Assembly (NCBI GenBank): GCA_017378975.1
Contig: JAFNXT010000098.1
Coordinates: 1-14,934 of the forward strand
From: Oscillospiraceae bacterium
Lineage (GTDB): Bacteria > Bacillota > Clostridia > Oscillospirales > Oscillospiraceae
Length of the DNA: 14,934 nucleotides
Reading direction: 5' to 3'
Both the position numbers and the translations under genes were made by a program. A model generated the notes under the pieces. That model saw only the letters and a program-made list of their open reading frames with translations, was not told where the DNA came from and made no database searches. This document shows positions 6,201 through 12,406 of the stretch, in pieces. Numbering within the stretch: the stretch's first letter is position 1; each line of letters starts with the position of its first letter.

Positions 6201-8195
6201 ATGATCTATGACCTGCAGGTCTTCCAGCCGCTGGACCTGCATCATTTCGAAGAAGGTCAGGGAGCTGGGGATATTGCTGCTGCTTTCCAGTTCCTTGACA
6301 CGCATGGAGGTCATCCGCTTCGCCATGGCCAGCAACTGTTCCGGCGACAGGTGGTCGAACCGGATGTTGGTACGGAAATTTTCCTCCTCGCCGACACCGT
6401 AGATACCGGAAAACTCGTCTCCGTTCTCGGCTATGACACGACACTCACTGGGCAGCTCGGTGAAGAGCTCTGCCAGCAGGATCGTGGATACGCCCAGCTC
6501 TTCGGGTCGGGATCCATACAGGAACTTGCAGACGGGGTGCCCCTCCAACAATGCGGGGGAGCTGGCTATCACCACATAATGGGGGGTGGGCCGTGCTTTT
6601 CGTGTGGTGTCGGACTGTTCAGCTCGGATCCGGAGCACCTGGCTCACGGCATAGAGCACATCGTTGATCTCATTGGGCGTGGAGCCGATATATCGCATAG
6701 AGCGATCCTCGTTCCATACATGAGGCAGCCACTTGGCGAAAGACCAGCGAGCGGCGTCTTTGCTGTTGGCATCGTAGAGGAACACCGTCTTCACGTCGGT
6801 ATAGCAATGACCGGTGGCAAGCTGCGCCACCAGGAGCCGCAGGATATCCATGCGCTTGCGCTCGGTACCGGCCAGGATGCCGACCACATGGTGCCGGATC
6901 AGATCTACGCCTACCGGTACGTTCTCCATGGTCTGGAAGCTCCGGGCGATCTTGCCGGGACGCTCCGCCAGCTCGTCCTCTATCAGAGAAAACTCCCGCT
7001 TGGGGGCGGTGATGTTCACTTGGAAGGGCATTTCTCCCAGCCCCAGCCGCAGATACAGCAGATCGGAATGGTCTTTCCTGCGGGCCCAAAGCTCCGGCGA
7101 TCTTTCTGTATAGCCGGCACAGACCTCTGCGGGAGGATACAGCGCTTGCCTGACGGCACGGTTGTGCTCGAATTTTTCGCGGATCCGGTCGGCGCACTGG
7201 ACCAGATATTCGCCATAACGGGCCTGGCGCAGCAGCTCCTGCTGCCGGAGCTGTTTGCGGGAGTATCGCAGGTTGATCACAGCCCAGGTGAAGCCTACCA
7301 GAGCGGATCCGGCGGAGATGAAGATGCCGGTGGCCATGCCGTTGCCCATCATAAGGAAACCGAGGACCATAGGCAGGACCATCGTCAGAGAAGGGAGCAC
7401 CGCCATCCATGCGGGACGCTGGTCCCCTTCCCTTTTCGCCGGGATGTTCTCGATGTGTTCTGTCCCGTCGTAGATCCTGGGGATAGTCCGGGGCGCCACA
7501 TGGATGACAGTCTCCGCCTCGGTCGGGACCACGTCGTGGAGATTGGGAGGAGTTGCGCCGAACTGGGATATCCGGCGCAGATTCCTGGAGGATATCACCG
7601 CATCACCGGACAAAGAATTGACTACGAGGATCTGGTCCAAATAGATGATGGTCAGGCCGAAGATATTGATCACATCTCCAAAACGAAGTTCCCTCTGGCT
7701 GGTGATCCGCTGACCGCCCAGATAAGTCCCACGGGTGCTCAGATCCTTCAAATAGGTCTTGCCACCGGAAAAATGGATCTGGGCATGGTGGGGGGAGAGC
7801 AGTTGCAGAGTCGCACAGGCGATATCGTTGCCCGGGCTCTGACCGATGGAGATCGGTCCCTCACCGGTGATGGCATACTTGGGATAAGCCTGGATCTGGC
7901 GCGGCTTTTCCCAGACTATGATGGTGAGCCTCTCTCCCTGCGCTGTGACGAGACGGAAGATCTGGCCGGAACGGATGGGGCGTCCGATGGCTTCACCGGT
8001 ATCGCAAAGGAGCTGTGACCCGGCCATCGGCTTGAAATACCACTGACCGTCGATCACTTCCATGGCGATATGGAGATCCTCGCTTAAAATGTTCTCTGTG
8101 GCGCGCAACAGCAGATCGTGGTCTGCGTTGTCGAGCTCCGGGAGGAAGAACTCCCGGTAAACATGGTCTGTAAAAACCGTCAATACGAAGTTCAT
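3255..8195 (-). CDS. essC: EssC-type FtsK/SpoIIIE membrane ATPase, motor of type VIIb secretion
   Basis: This 1646-aa protein is the core coupling ATPase. Residues 1-100 form a divergent FHA-like region. Residues 108-190 form an FHA domain whose phosphopeptide residues are altered (GQ for GR, RGT for NGT). Two membrane segments lie at about 262-282 and 288-308. Three RecA-like FtsK domains follow. D1 (about 660-920) has a full Walker A (G705-TTGSGK711-S) and Walker B ending D815-E816. D2 (about 1100-1340) has GAVTSGK1143-S, but D1238 is followed by G, not E. D3 (about 1390-1640) has GQEQSGK1432-S with GDMD at 1524-1527. In EssC/EccC proteins D1 drives transport, and the last domain binds substrate signals. 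It is longer than staphylococcal EssC (about 1480 aa). The ATG at 8195 follows GGAGAG, 21 bases after the upstream gene, and its stop overlaps the regulator start. Complete and intact. Confidence 0.97.
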   Translation of the reverse strand: MNFVLTVFTDHVYREFFLPELDNADHDLLLRATENILSEDLHIAMEVIDGQWYFKPMAGSQLLCDTGEAIGRPIRSGQIFRLVTAQGERLTIIVWEKPRQIQAYPKYAITGEGPISIGQSPGNDIACATLQLLSPHHAQIHFSGGKTYLKDLSTRGTYLGGQRITSQRELRFGDVINIFGLTIIYLDQILVVNSLSGDAVISSRNLRRISQFGATPPNLHDVVPTEAETVIHVAPRTIPRIYDGTEHIENIPAKREGDQRPAWMAVLPSLTMVLPMVLGFLMMGNGMATGIFISAGSALVGFTWAVINLRYSRKQLRQQELLRQARYGEYLVQCADRIREKFEHNRAVRQALYPPAEVCAGYTERSPELWARRKDHSDLLYLRLGLGEMPFQVNITAPKREFSLIEDELAERPGKIARSFQTMENVPVGVDLIRHHVVGILAGTERKRMDILRLLVAQLATGHCYTDVKTVFLYDANSKDAARWSFAKWLPHVWNEDRSMRYIGSTPNEINDVLYAVSQVLRIRAEQSDTTRKARPTPHYVVIASSPALLEGHPVCKFLYGSRPEELGVSTILLAELFTELPSECRVIAENGDEFSGIYGVGEEENFRTNIRFDHLSPEQLLAMAKRMTSMRVKELESSSNIPSSLTFFEMMQVQRLEDLQVIDHWRKNRTYKSMKALVGFKAGDQPCYLDIYEKSHGPHGLVAGTTGSGKSETLQTYILSLACRFSPQDVGFFIIDFKGGGMANLFSDLPHMMGQISNLSGNQVRRAMVSIKSENARRMRLFNEFGVNKIDDYVKLFKNGEAPQPLPHLLIVIDEFAELKREQPEFMKELISVAQVGRSLGVHLILATQKPNGTVDDNIWSNSKFKLCLRVADKQDSNDMLHKPDAAYLTQAGRCYLQVGNDEVFELFQSGWSGAAYDLDGGPGHTGAVLLDLQGRKAVVGNRAKSRKKIQAARQWMAQVAACVQTARAEAPAGQSQTELCHQIIALLDRDGEIYPDNAFNVKRIEEVLRMWPDHLSDPAEIGAYLLEQARDQDRKLPEPKERTQLDAVVAYLAEIADKYALRNQQKLWLPVLPEQLYLSSLDGFQSHSYRNGHWPNNEEGHHLRVHLGLVDAPEIQRQFPLEVDLAQNGHLVVTGAVTSGKSTLLQTLFYSLITHYSPRELQLYLIDFSSQMLSPFEKAPHVGGVVFEGEDEKLNKLFGLLSTILNERKQQIRGGSFSQYIRMHGHVLPAIVVGLDGYANFREKTEDRFEPRLMELLRDAEGYGIYLVISSSGFGGTELQSKLADKFRQGLCLDMGDKYKFAEVLRTSKFEVLPEPNIKGRGLALVDEVVLEFQTALALEAENDYRRAEAIERTCQEMGEAWSGRRARQIPQIPAKPTWELFHQSDVYQAARNDRHRLPVAYRQEDASAYCIDLRSGFCYLVLGQEQSGKSVFLRNVACAIADRGDKLYFIDRDAPVEQDTVAMTGAISVSTDRELFDMVKELILLTNERGAFRKELQKKGLEDDEIFDAMQKYPPVYYLIGDMDRFIQRLYTKLEGIGQLSSWLETIFAKGKLLNVYFIAAVNVQQTVSLSTQLAYQSFSRDRKGVLLGCSLNKQSVFNYQNVRSYHEQNKSLRPGQGWAVADTDPQDVDRIVIPQNRGVISP

Positions 8196-8216
8196 ATCAT
8201 CTCTCCGATCTGTTGG

Positions 8217-9113
8217 TCATTCTACGATGAAGGAAAACTCCTCGTTGCCCACCCGGAAATGATCGCCCGTATGGAGACAAACTTCATCGTTGGCGGGCAA
8301 ACGTGCGGATCCGACAAAGGTGCCGCCGGGAGCGCCCAGGTCCTTCAGGAAGTGGAGCCCTGCCCGTGAGGAGATGGAGGCATGGAGCTTGCCGATGCGG
8401 GGATCTCCGTCGAGCATCAGATCCCGGTCTGGGTCACGGCCCAGTGTGAAAGGAGATCTGGTGATAGGGATCGTGGTCTTGGTACGGATACGGTATATCT
8501 TCGCTTTTTTGGTATCATTGGTCGATCTTTGTGTGGAGGGTATGCCACGGCGTTCGTCTTGCCACTGTTTGAGAAGGTCGGCTGTCTGGCGACGGAATGC
8601 CTCCGGATCGAATTTGGCACGGCTGTCGAAGAGCTGGAGATAGCGCATCCGAAAGGGGGTATCCTGTTGTCTGCTGGTGTAGACGTCGCCCATTTGCTGG
8701 AGGAAGGCGGAGATGTCGGAGGAGGCGCCCAGAGATATGAGGGGCCAACATAACAGCCGGACCTGTTGATGGCGATGATCGTAGAATACATGGTCGATGT
8801 CCAGCTCCAGATCGGCGCTCTGGATCCCGTAGGAATCGCAGGCCTGCAGGATCTGCACCACCTGATCGACTACCTTCATGAATCGGTCGAAGCGGATATC
8901 GCTCCTCAAATAAGACCGCAGGTCGATCTGGTCCTCGATGACGAACCGGATTTTTTTTCCGAACAGGGAGCGGCGGATCTGCACCGGCGCTAAAGCGGGG
9001 ATCTCCTGCTTATTGATGATATCCAGTACCATATCGCTGATGATCTCGTTCCGGCCCAAACTGTGGGTGACGATGTATCTGTCGATTTTTTTGTCTGTAC
9101 GGACACGTTCCAT
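8217..9113 (-). CDS. DUF6382-like plus FHA domain protein, EssB-like cytoplasmic component
   Basis: The frame opens at 9149, but the ATG at 9113 follows AAGGAGG (9120-9126) by six bases, giving 298 aa. Residues about 8-180 match what I know of the DUF6382 region of clostridial type VII proteins, which seems related to the EssB/YukC pseudokinase-like cytoplasmic domain (LELDIDHVFYD at 102-112, then RLLCWPLISLG). A charged linker (185-205) leads to a C-terminal FHA domain (about 207-298): G225-R226, L243-H244 and G264-T265 are kept, but the serine-arginine pair before the histidine is G-K and the NG before T is GG. Phosphothreonine binding may therefore be weak or lost. Unlike EssB, no transmembrane helix or extracellular domain is seen. 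It is the first gene of the operon, 21 bases before essC, and probably docks on the EssC cytoplasmic face. Confidence 0.8.
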   Translation of the reverse strand: MERVRTDKKIDRYIVTHSLGRNEIISDMVLDIINKQEIPALAPVQIRRSLFGKKIRFVIEDQIDLRSYLRSDIRFDRFMKVVDQVVQILQACDSYGIQSADLELDIDHVFYDHRHQQVRLLCWPLISLGASSDISAFLQQMGDVYTSRQQDTPFRMRYLQLFDSRAKFDPEAFRRQTADLLKQWQDERRGIPSTQRSTNDTKKAKIYRIRTKTTIPITRSPFTLGRDPDRDLMLDGDPRIGKLHASISSRAGLHFLKDLGAPGGTFVGSARLPANDEVCLHTGDHFRVGNEEFSFIVE

Positions 9114-9176
9114 AACGTTCCTCCTTTGGATGCGGATAAGGTCATGCACTCTCTGTTTGTTTACTTATTATTCATA

Positions 9177-9205
9177 ATCGTATCAAAGAATATGAAATAT
9201 GTCAA
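9177..9205 (-). promoter_or_regulatory. Sigma-A-type promoter of the type VII operon
   Basis: On the minus strand the -35 is TTGACA (9200-9205), followed by a 17-base spacer and the -10 TACGAT (9177-9182, four of six matches to TATAAT). Transcription should start near 9170, leaving a leader of about 57 bases before the ATG at 9113. On the plus strand the spacer and -35 contain AATATG twice with a 7-base period (9189-9194 and 9196-9201), a possible regulator site. Confidence 0.7.
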
Positions 9206-9331
9206 TATATGGATCGAGAAAGTGTTGGGCCTGGTGCTGTCTGTCGGGAGGTGTATATACATTATAATATATAGGAACTCAGAGCATGTGGGAAGTGTGA
9301 GGACGAAGGCAAGCGAGGAGGGGCGTTCTCG

Positions 9332-9391
9332 ATGATTTTTGGCCCCGTATCGGGATGGTTTGAAAGGTCGTTAGGGACAATCTGCCGCTGA
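9332..9391 (+). CDS. Possible 19-aa small open reading frame (weak)
   Basis: An ATG at 9332 lies ten bases after AGGAGG (9316-9321) and opens a 19-codon frame, MIFGPVSGWFERSLGTICR, ending in TGA. A ribosome site of this quality in an otherwise non-coding region is the only support. A TATAAT (9263-9268) lies upstream without a clear -35. It could be a chance match. No function can be suggested. Confidence 0.15.
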   Translation: MIFGPVSGWFERSLGTICR

Positions 9392-9432
9392 TGGACGATC
9401 GCACGTTCGGGGACGAAAAGTCATCGTAATAT

Positions 9433-9481
9433 TGCACAAAGGCGTAATTTGGCAATTGAGCATATTGCCGATTATGCACAA
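9433..9481. promoter_or_regulatory. Candidate operator cluster upstream of the malE promoter
   Basis: TGCACAA occurs as a direct repeat at 9433-9439 and 9475-9481, 42 bases apart (about four helical turns). Between the two copies is the inverted repeat GGCAAT (9451-9456) and ATTGCC (9464-9469) with a 7-base spacer. The group ends eight bases before the malE -35, a position suited to an activator. No known consensus is matched well enough to name the factor. Confidence 0.35.
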
Positions 9482-9488
9482 GCGGTGA

Positions 9489-9517
9489 TTGACATATCAT
9501 AACGGCTGTGATACAAT
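9489..9517 (+). promoter_or_regulatory. Sigma-A promoter of the maltodextrin operon
   Basis: The -35 is a perfect TTGACA (9489-9494), the spacer is 17 bases, and the -10 is TACAAT (9512-9517, five of six matches). Transcription should begin near 9524, leaving a leader of about 107 bases before the malE ATG at 9631. This is the strongest promoter in the window by sequence. Confidence 0.85.
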
Positions 9518-9524
9518 TTCACTA

Positions 9525-9600
9525 CCGGAGGAACGGGGTCATTACGCTCTGATCGCCCCGCCGGATCTGTCGGTAATAACTGTGCTTCCCACAGTTATTA
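9525..9600 (+). promoter_or_regulatory. Structured 5' leader of malE with a perfect 11-bp hairpin
   Basis: Near the predicted transcript start, CCGG (9525-9528) and CGGGG (9534-9538) can pair with CCCCG (9556-9560) and CCGG (9561-9564). Downstream, TAATAACTGTG (9574-9584) pairs perfectly with CACAGTTATTA (9590-9600) across a 5-base loop, ending 15 bases before the ribosome site AGGAAGG (9616-9622). No U-tract follows, so a terminator is unlikely. The hairpin may stabilise the transcript or act as an operator, and each arm contains ACAGTT on one strand. Confidence 0.5.
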
Positions 9601-9630
9601 TAAAATTTCAAAAAAAGGAAGGAAAACACA

Positions 9631-10905
9631 ATGAAGAAGATCCTTGCACTGCTGCTGGCGGTCCTGATGGTCATTGGTCTGGTCGCCTGCGGCGAGTCCA
9701 AGCCCGCTGAGACCCAGGGCAGCAACGAGTCCAAGCCCGCCGAGACCAAGCCCGCTGAGGTCCAGGAAGTCACCCTGAAGGTCTGGGCTCCCCAGGAAGA
9801 CCAGGTCGACGGTAAGGGCTGGCTGAACGAGATGCTGGCCAAGTTCGAGGCTGCTCACCCCGAGTACAAGATCACTTGGGAGACCGGCGTTTGCTCCGAG
9901 GGCGACGCTGGCAACAACGTCAAGTCTGACCCCGAGGCTGCTGGCGACGTTTACTTCTTCGCCAACGACCAGATGGGCACCCTGCTGCAGGCCAACGCTC
10001 TGGCCAAGCTGGGCGGCTCCTACCTGGATCAGGTCAAGAACGACAACTCCCAGACCCTGCTGAACACCGTCACCTACTCCGACGGCAATGTCTACGGCTT
10101 CCCCATGACCAACAACACCTGGTTCATGTACTACAACAAGGACATGCTGACCGAGGAGGATGTCAAGTCCCTGGACACCATGCTGGCTAAGGGCGTGAAG
10201 ATCTCCTTCCCCATGTCCACCGCTTGGTGGGGCGGCGCCTTCTTCATGGGCAACGGCGGCACCCTGTACGGTGAGGCCGGTGTCGACGCTTCTCAGGGCA
10301 TCAACTTCGGCGGCGAGAACGGCTACGCTGCCGCTCTGAAGATGGTCCAGATCGCCAACAACCCCAACTTCGTCGATGACGCTTCCGGTCTGGGCGTTGC
10401 CGGCCTGAAGGAAGGCACCATCGCTGCTGCCTTCTCCGGCTCTTGGGACTTCGCTGGCCTGAACGAGGCTCTGGGCGACAAGCTGGGCGCTGTCATGCCT
10501 CCCGTCGTTGAGATCGCTGGCAAGCAGGTCCAGATGCGTGCTTTCGCTGGCTCCAAGTGCGTCGGCGTCAACCCCAACTGCAAGAACCAGAAGGTCGCTA
10601 TGCAGCTGGCCGCTTTCCTGACCTCCGAGGAGGCTCAGCTGGCCCGCTATGAGATGCGTGGTATCATCCCCTCTCACAAGAACCTGGCCACCAACGACGT
10701 CATCTCCAAGGACATGGTCGCCGTTGCTGAGATGAACACCATGAACAATGGTTCCTGCGCTCAGCCCACCATCCCCGAGATGGCCAACTACTGGAGCCCC
10801 ATGGGTTCCTTCGGTGCTGCTATCGTCAACAAGGACGTCACCGAGGAGAACTACATGGACATGGTCGACCAGTTCATGACCCAGCTGAACGCTTCCGGTC
10901 TGTAA
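9631..10905 (+). CDS. malE: Sugar ABC transporter binding lipoprotein, MalE-like (maltodextrin)
   Basis: This 424-aa extracellular binding protein captures the sugar for the MalF/MalG permease. A lipoprotein signal (MKK, hydrophobic core, lipobox L17-V-A-C20) anchors it to the outer face of the membrane. A flexible linker (21-46) repeats ESKPAET. The rest is a CUT1-type solute-binding fold: LKVWAP (49-54), YGFPMTNNTWFMYYNKD (155-171), the usual central motif of this family, and GTIAAAFSGSWD further on. The ATG at 9631 follows AGGAAGG by eight bases. Codon use is very restricted (mostly CTG, AAG, AAC, TCC, GAG), more so than in the secretion genes, which indicates high expression. Substrate is inferred from the linked GH13 enzyme; maltose, maltodextrin or a related alpha-glucan oligosaccharide fits best. 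A terminator follows. Confidence 0.88.
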   Translation: MKKILALLLAVLMVIGLVACGESKPAETQGSNESKPAETKPAEVQEVTLKVWAPQEDQVDGKGWLNEMLAKFEAAHPEYKITWETGVCSEGDAGNNVKSDPEAAGDVYFFANDQMGTLLQANALAKLGGSYLDQVKNDNSQTLLNTVTYSDGNVYGFPMTNNTWFMYYNKDMLTEEDVKSLDTMLAKGVKISFPMSTAWWGGAFFMGNGGTLYGEAGVDASQGINFGGENGYAAALKMVQIANNPNFVDDASGLGVAGLKEGTIAAAFSGSWDFAGLNEALGDKLGAVMPPVVEIAGKQVQMRAFAGSKCVGVNPNCKNQKVAMQLAAFLTSEEAQLARYEMRGIIPSHKNLATNDVISKDMVAVAEMNTMNNGSCAQPTIPEMANYWSPMGSFGAAIVNKDVTEENYMDMVDQFMTQLNASGL

Positions 10906-10948
10906 TTGGGACCTGTTCCTACGTGATCCCGCTTAACTAAAAGCACCT

Positions 10949-10986
10949 GGCGGCGGCTGGATATGATCTGGCCGCCGCCCTTTTTT
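10949..10986 (+). terminator. Intrinsic terminator or attenuator between malE and malF
   Basis: A perfect 9-bp GC stem (GGCGGCGGC at 10949-10957 with GCCGCCGCC at 10971-10979) and a 13-base loop are followed by C and six T residues (10981-10986). It lies inside the operon, 28 bases before the malF GTG. No separate malF promoter is seen, so partial read-through probably gives more binding protein than permease. Confidence 0.88.
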
Positions 10987-11014
10987 AAAGCGAAAGAAGA
11001 AGGGAGACGGTAAC

Positions 11015-12406
11015 GTGTCTAACCAATTGACAAAGGCAGATGTGGCTCGCAAGAAGCAGAAAAATCCTGATTCCCTGCTGAGCGCACTGCAAAACGGCGG
11101 CCCCGTGGTTTGGCTCTCCTGTCTGATCATGGGTCTGGGCAACATCGCCGCCGGTCAGATCGTCAAGGGCATCATCTTCCTGGCGATCGAGATCGTGTTC
11201 TTCGCCTTCATGTTCATGCAAGGCGGCGGCATCTCCAACCTCTCCATGCTCCCCAGCCTGGGCGACCGTCCCATGCAGGAAGTCTGGAACGATGAGGAAG
11301 GCATCTACGAGTACGTCATGGGCGATCAGTCTCTGCTGATCCTGCTCTTCGGCGTTGCTACCGTGTTCGCCATCGGCCTGTTCATCGTCCTGTGGCGTGC
11401 TTCCGTCCGCAGCGGCTACAAGGCCCTGTGCATCAAGAAGGCCGGCAAGAAGCCCTGGTCCTTCATCAAGGATATCAAGGAGCTGTTCGACTCCAATATC
11501 CACAAGTTCCTCATGCTGGTGCCCTTCGGCGGCATCCTCGTGTTCACCATCGTTCCCCTGGTGTACATGATCTGCATGGCTTTCACCGATTACTCCACCA
11601 TCAATGATAAGCTGATCCTGTTCGATTGGGTGGGCCTTGACAACTTCAAGCAGCTCTTCCAGTCCGGCGGCGCCATTGCTGGTCAGTTCTGGGATGTTCT
11701 GGGCTGGACCCTGGTCTGGGCCTTCTTCGCAACGTTCCTGAACTTCTTCCTGGGCACCTTCGTGGCCCTGATCATCAACCGCCCCACCACCCACTTCAAG
11801 GGTCTGTGGCGGACCATCTTCTCCCTGACGATCGCCATCCCCCAGTTCGTCTCTCTGCTGCTGATCAACTCCATGTTCAGAGAGAACGGCATCGTCAACT
11901 CCCTGTTCCAGCAGTGGGGCTGGATCGACACTGCGCTGCCCTTCCTGACCAAGACCAACTGGGCGCGTACCTTCGTCATCGTCGTGAACCTGTGGGTCGG
12001 TATCCCCTATACCATCATGCAGGTCACCGGCATCCTGCAGAACATCCCCTCTGATCTGTATGAGGCCGCCCGTATCGATGGCGCCAATGCGGTGCAGCAG
12101 TTCATGAACATCACGCTGCCCTACATGATCTTCGTCCTGACCCCCTATATCATCTCCTCTTTCACCGGCAACATCAATAACTTCAACGTCATCTATCTGC
12201 TCACCGGTGGTGGCCCCAACCCCGAGCTGCAGTCCGCCGGTAAGACGGACCTGCTGGTCACCTGGCTGTTCAAGCTCACCATGAACGAGCAGAAGTATAA
12301 CTTGGGCGCCGTTATCGGTATCCTCACCTTCGTCATCCTTGCTGTGGTGTCCCTGGTGACTTACCGTAGCTCCGGCTCCTATAAGGATGAGGAGGGCTTC
12401 AAGTAA
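11015..12406 (+). CDS. malF: Maltodextrin ABC transporter permease, MalF-like
   Basis: This 463-aa permease subunit forms the import channel with MalG. The start is a GTG at 11015, eight bases after AAGGGAG; GTG may lower its translation relative to malE. The N-terminal third (1-150) adds hydrophobic segments at about 32-68 and 106-127, with an acidic outside loop between them (about 70-104). This recalls the extra N-terminal helices of MalF compared with ordinary CUT1 permeases of about 300 aa. The core (about 160-450) has further helices and the EAA loop E350-A-A...G356...L368-P369, which contacts the ATPase. The TAA stop overlaps the malG ATG by one base (12406), and the malG ribosome site GGAGGG lies inside malF. 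The protein is intact. Confidence 0.93.
   Translation: MSNQLTKADVARKKQKNPDSLLSALQNGGPVVWLSCLIMGLGNIAAGQIVKGIIFLAIEIVFFAFMFMQGGGISNLSMLPSLGDRPMQEVWNDEEGIYEYVMGDQSLLILLFGVATVFAIGLFIVLWRASVRSGYKALCIKKAGKKPWSFIKDIKELFDSNIHKFLMLVPFGGILVFTIVPLVYMICMAFTDYSTINDKLILFDWVGLDNFKQLFQSGGAIAGQFWDVLGWTLVWAFFATFLNFFLGTFVALIINRPTTHFKGLWRTIFSLTIAIPQFVSLLLINSMFRENGIVNSLFQQWGWIDTALPFLTKTNWARTFVIVVNLWVGIPYTIMQVTGILQNIPSDLYEAARIDGANAVQQFMNITLPYMIFVLTPYIISSFTGNINNFNVIYLLTGGGPNPELQSAGKTDLLVTWLFKLTMNEQKYNLGAVIGILTFVILAVVSLVTYRSSGSYKDEEGFK

Larger units (their letters stand above)
9114..9630. other. Divergent control region between the secretion and maltodextrin operons
   Basis: No convincing protein-coding gene lies in these 517 bases. 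The stretch near the secretion operon (about 9160-9280) is AT-rich, and promoters for both operons are present. Between them lie an isolated TATAAT (9263-9268) without a good -35, a 19-aa open frame with a ribosome site at 9332-9391, and a group of candidate operators at 9433-9481. The last 107 bases form the structured malE leader. Confidence 0.85.

Noticed and set aside
3228..8018. Three long plus-strand frames (3228-4709, 4725-5915, 5940-8018) covering almost all of the strand opposite essC.
   Set aside because: They lie antisense to an intact essC with clear domains, have no ribosome sites or recognisable motifs, and arise because the GC-rich sense codons avoid TTA, CTA and TCA.
9252..9275. 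AT-rich stretch with a perfect TATAAT (9263-9268) as a further promoter.
   Set aside because: No acceptable -35 lies at 16-18 bases on either strand, and both operons already have better promoters.
9342..9354. CCCG/CGGG hairpin near the middle of the control region as a terminator.
   Set aside because: The stem is only four base pairs with a three-base loop, and the adjacent T-run precedes it on the plus strand and becomes A on the minus strand.
9472..9480. TTATGCACA, an exact match to the DnaA box consensus.
   Set aside because: It is a single copy, without a cluster of boxes or linked replication genes, so there is no case for an origin. It overlaps the TGCACAA repeat noted as a candidate operator.
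9598..10677. A 359-codon minus-strand frame opposite malE.
   Set aside because: The sense frame has a lipobox and binding-protein motifs. The antisense frame is low-complexity (rich in L, G, V, D and S), a by-product of restricted codon use in malE.
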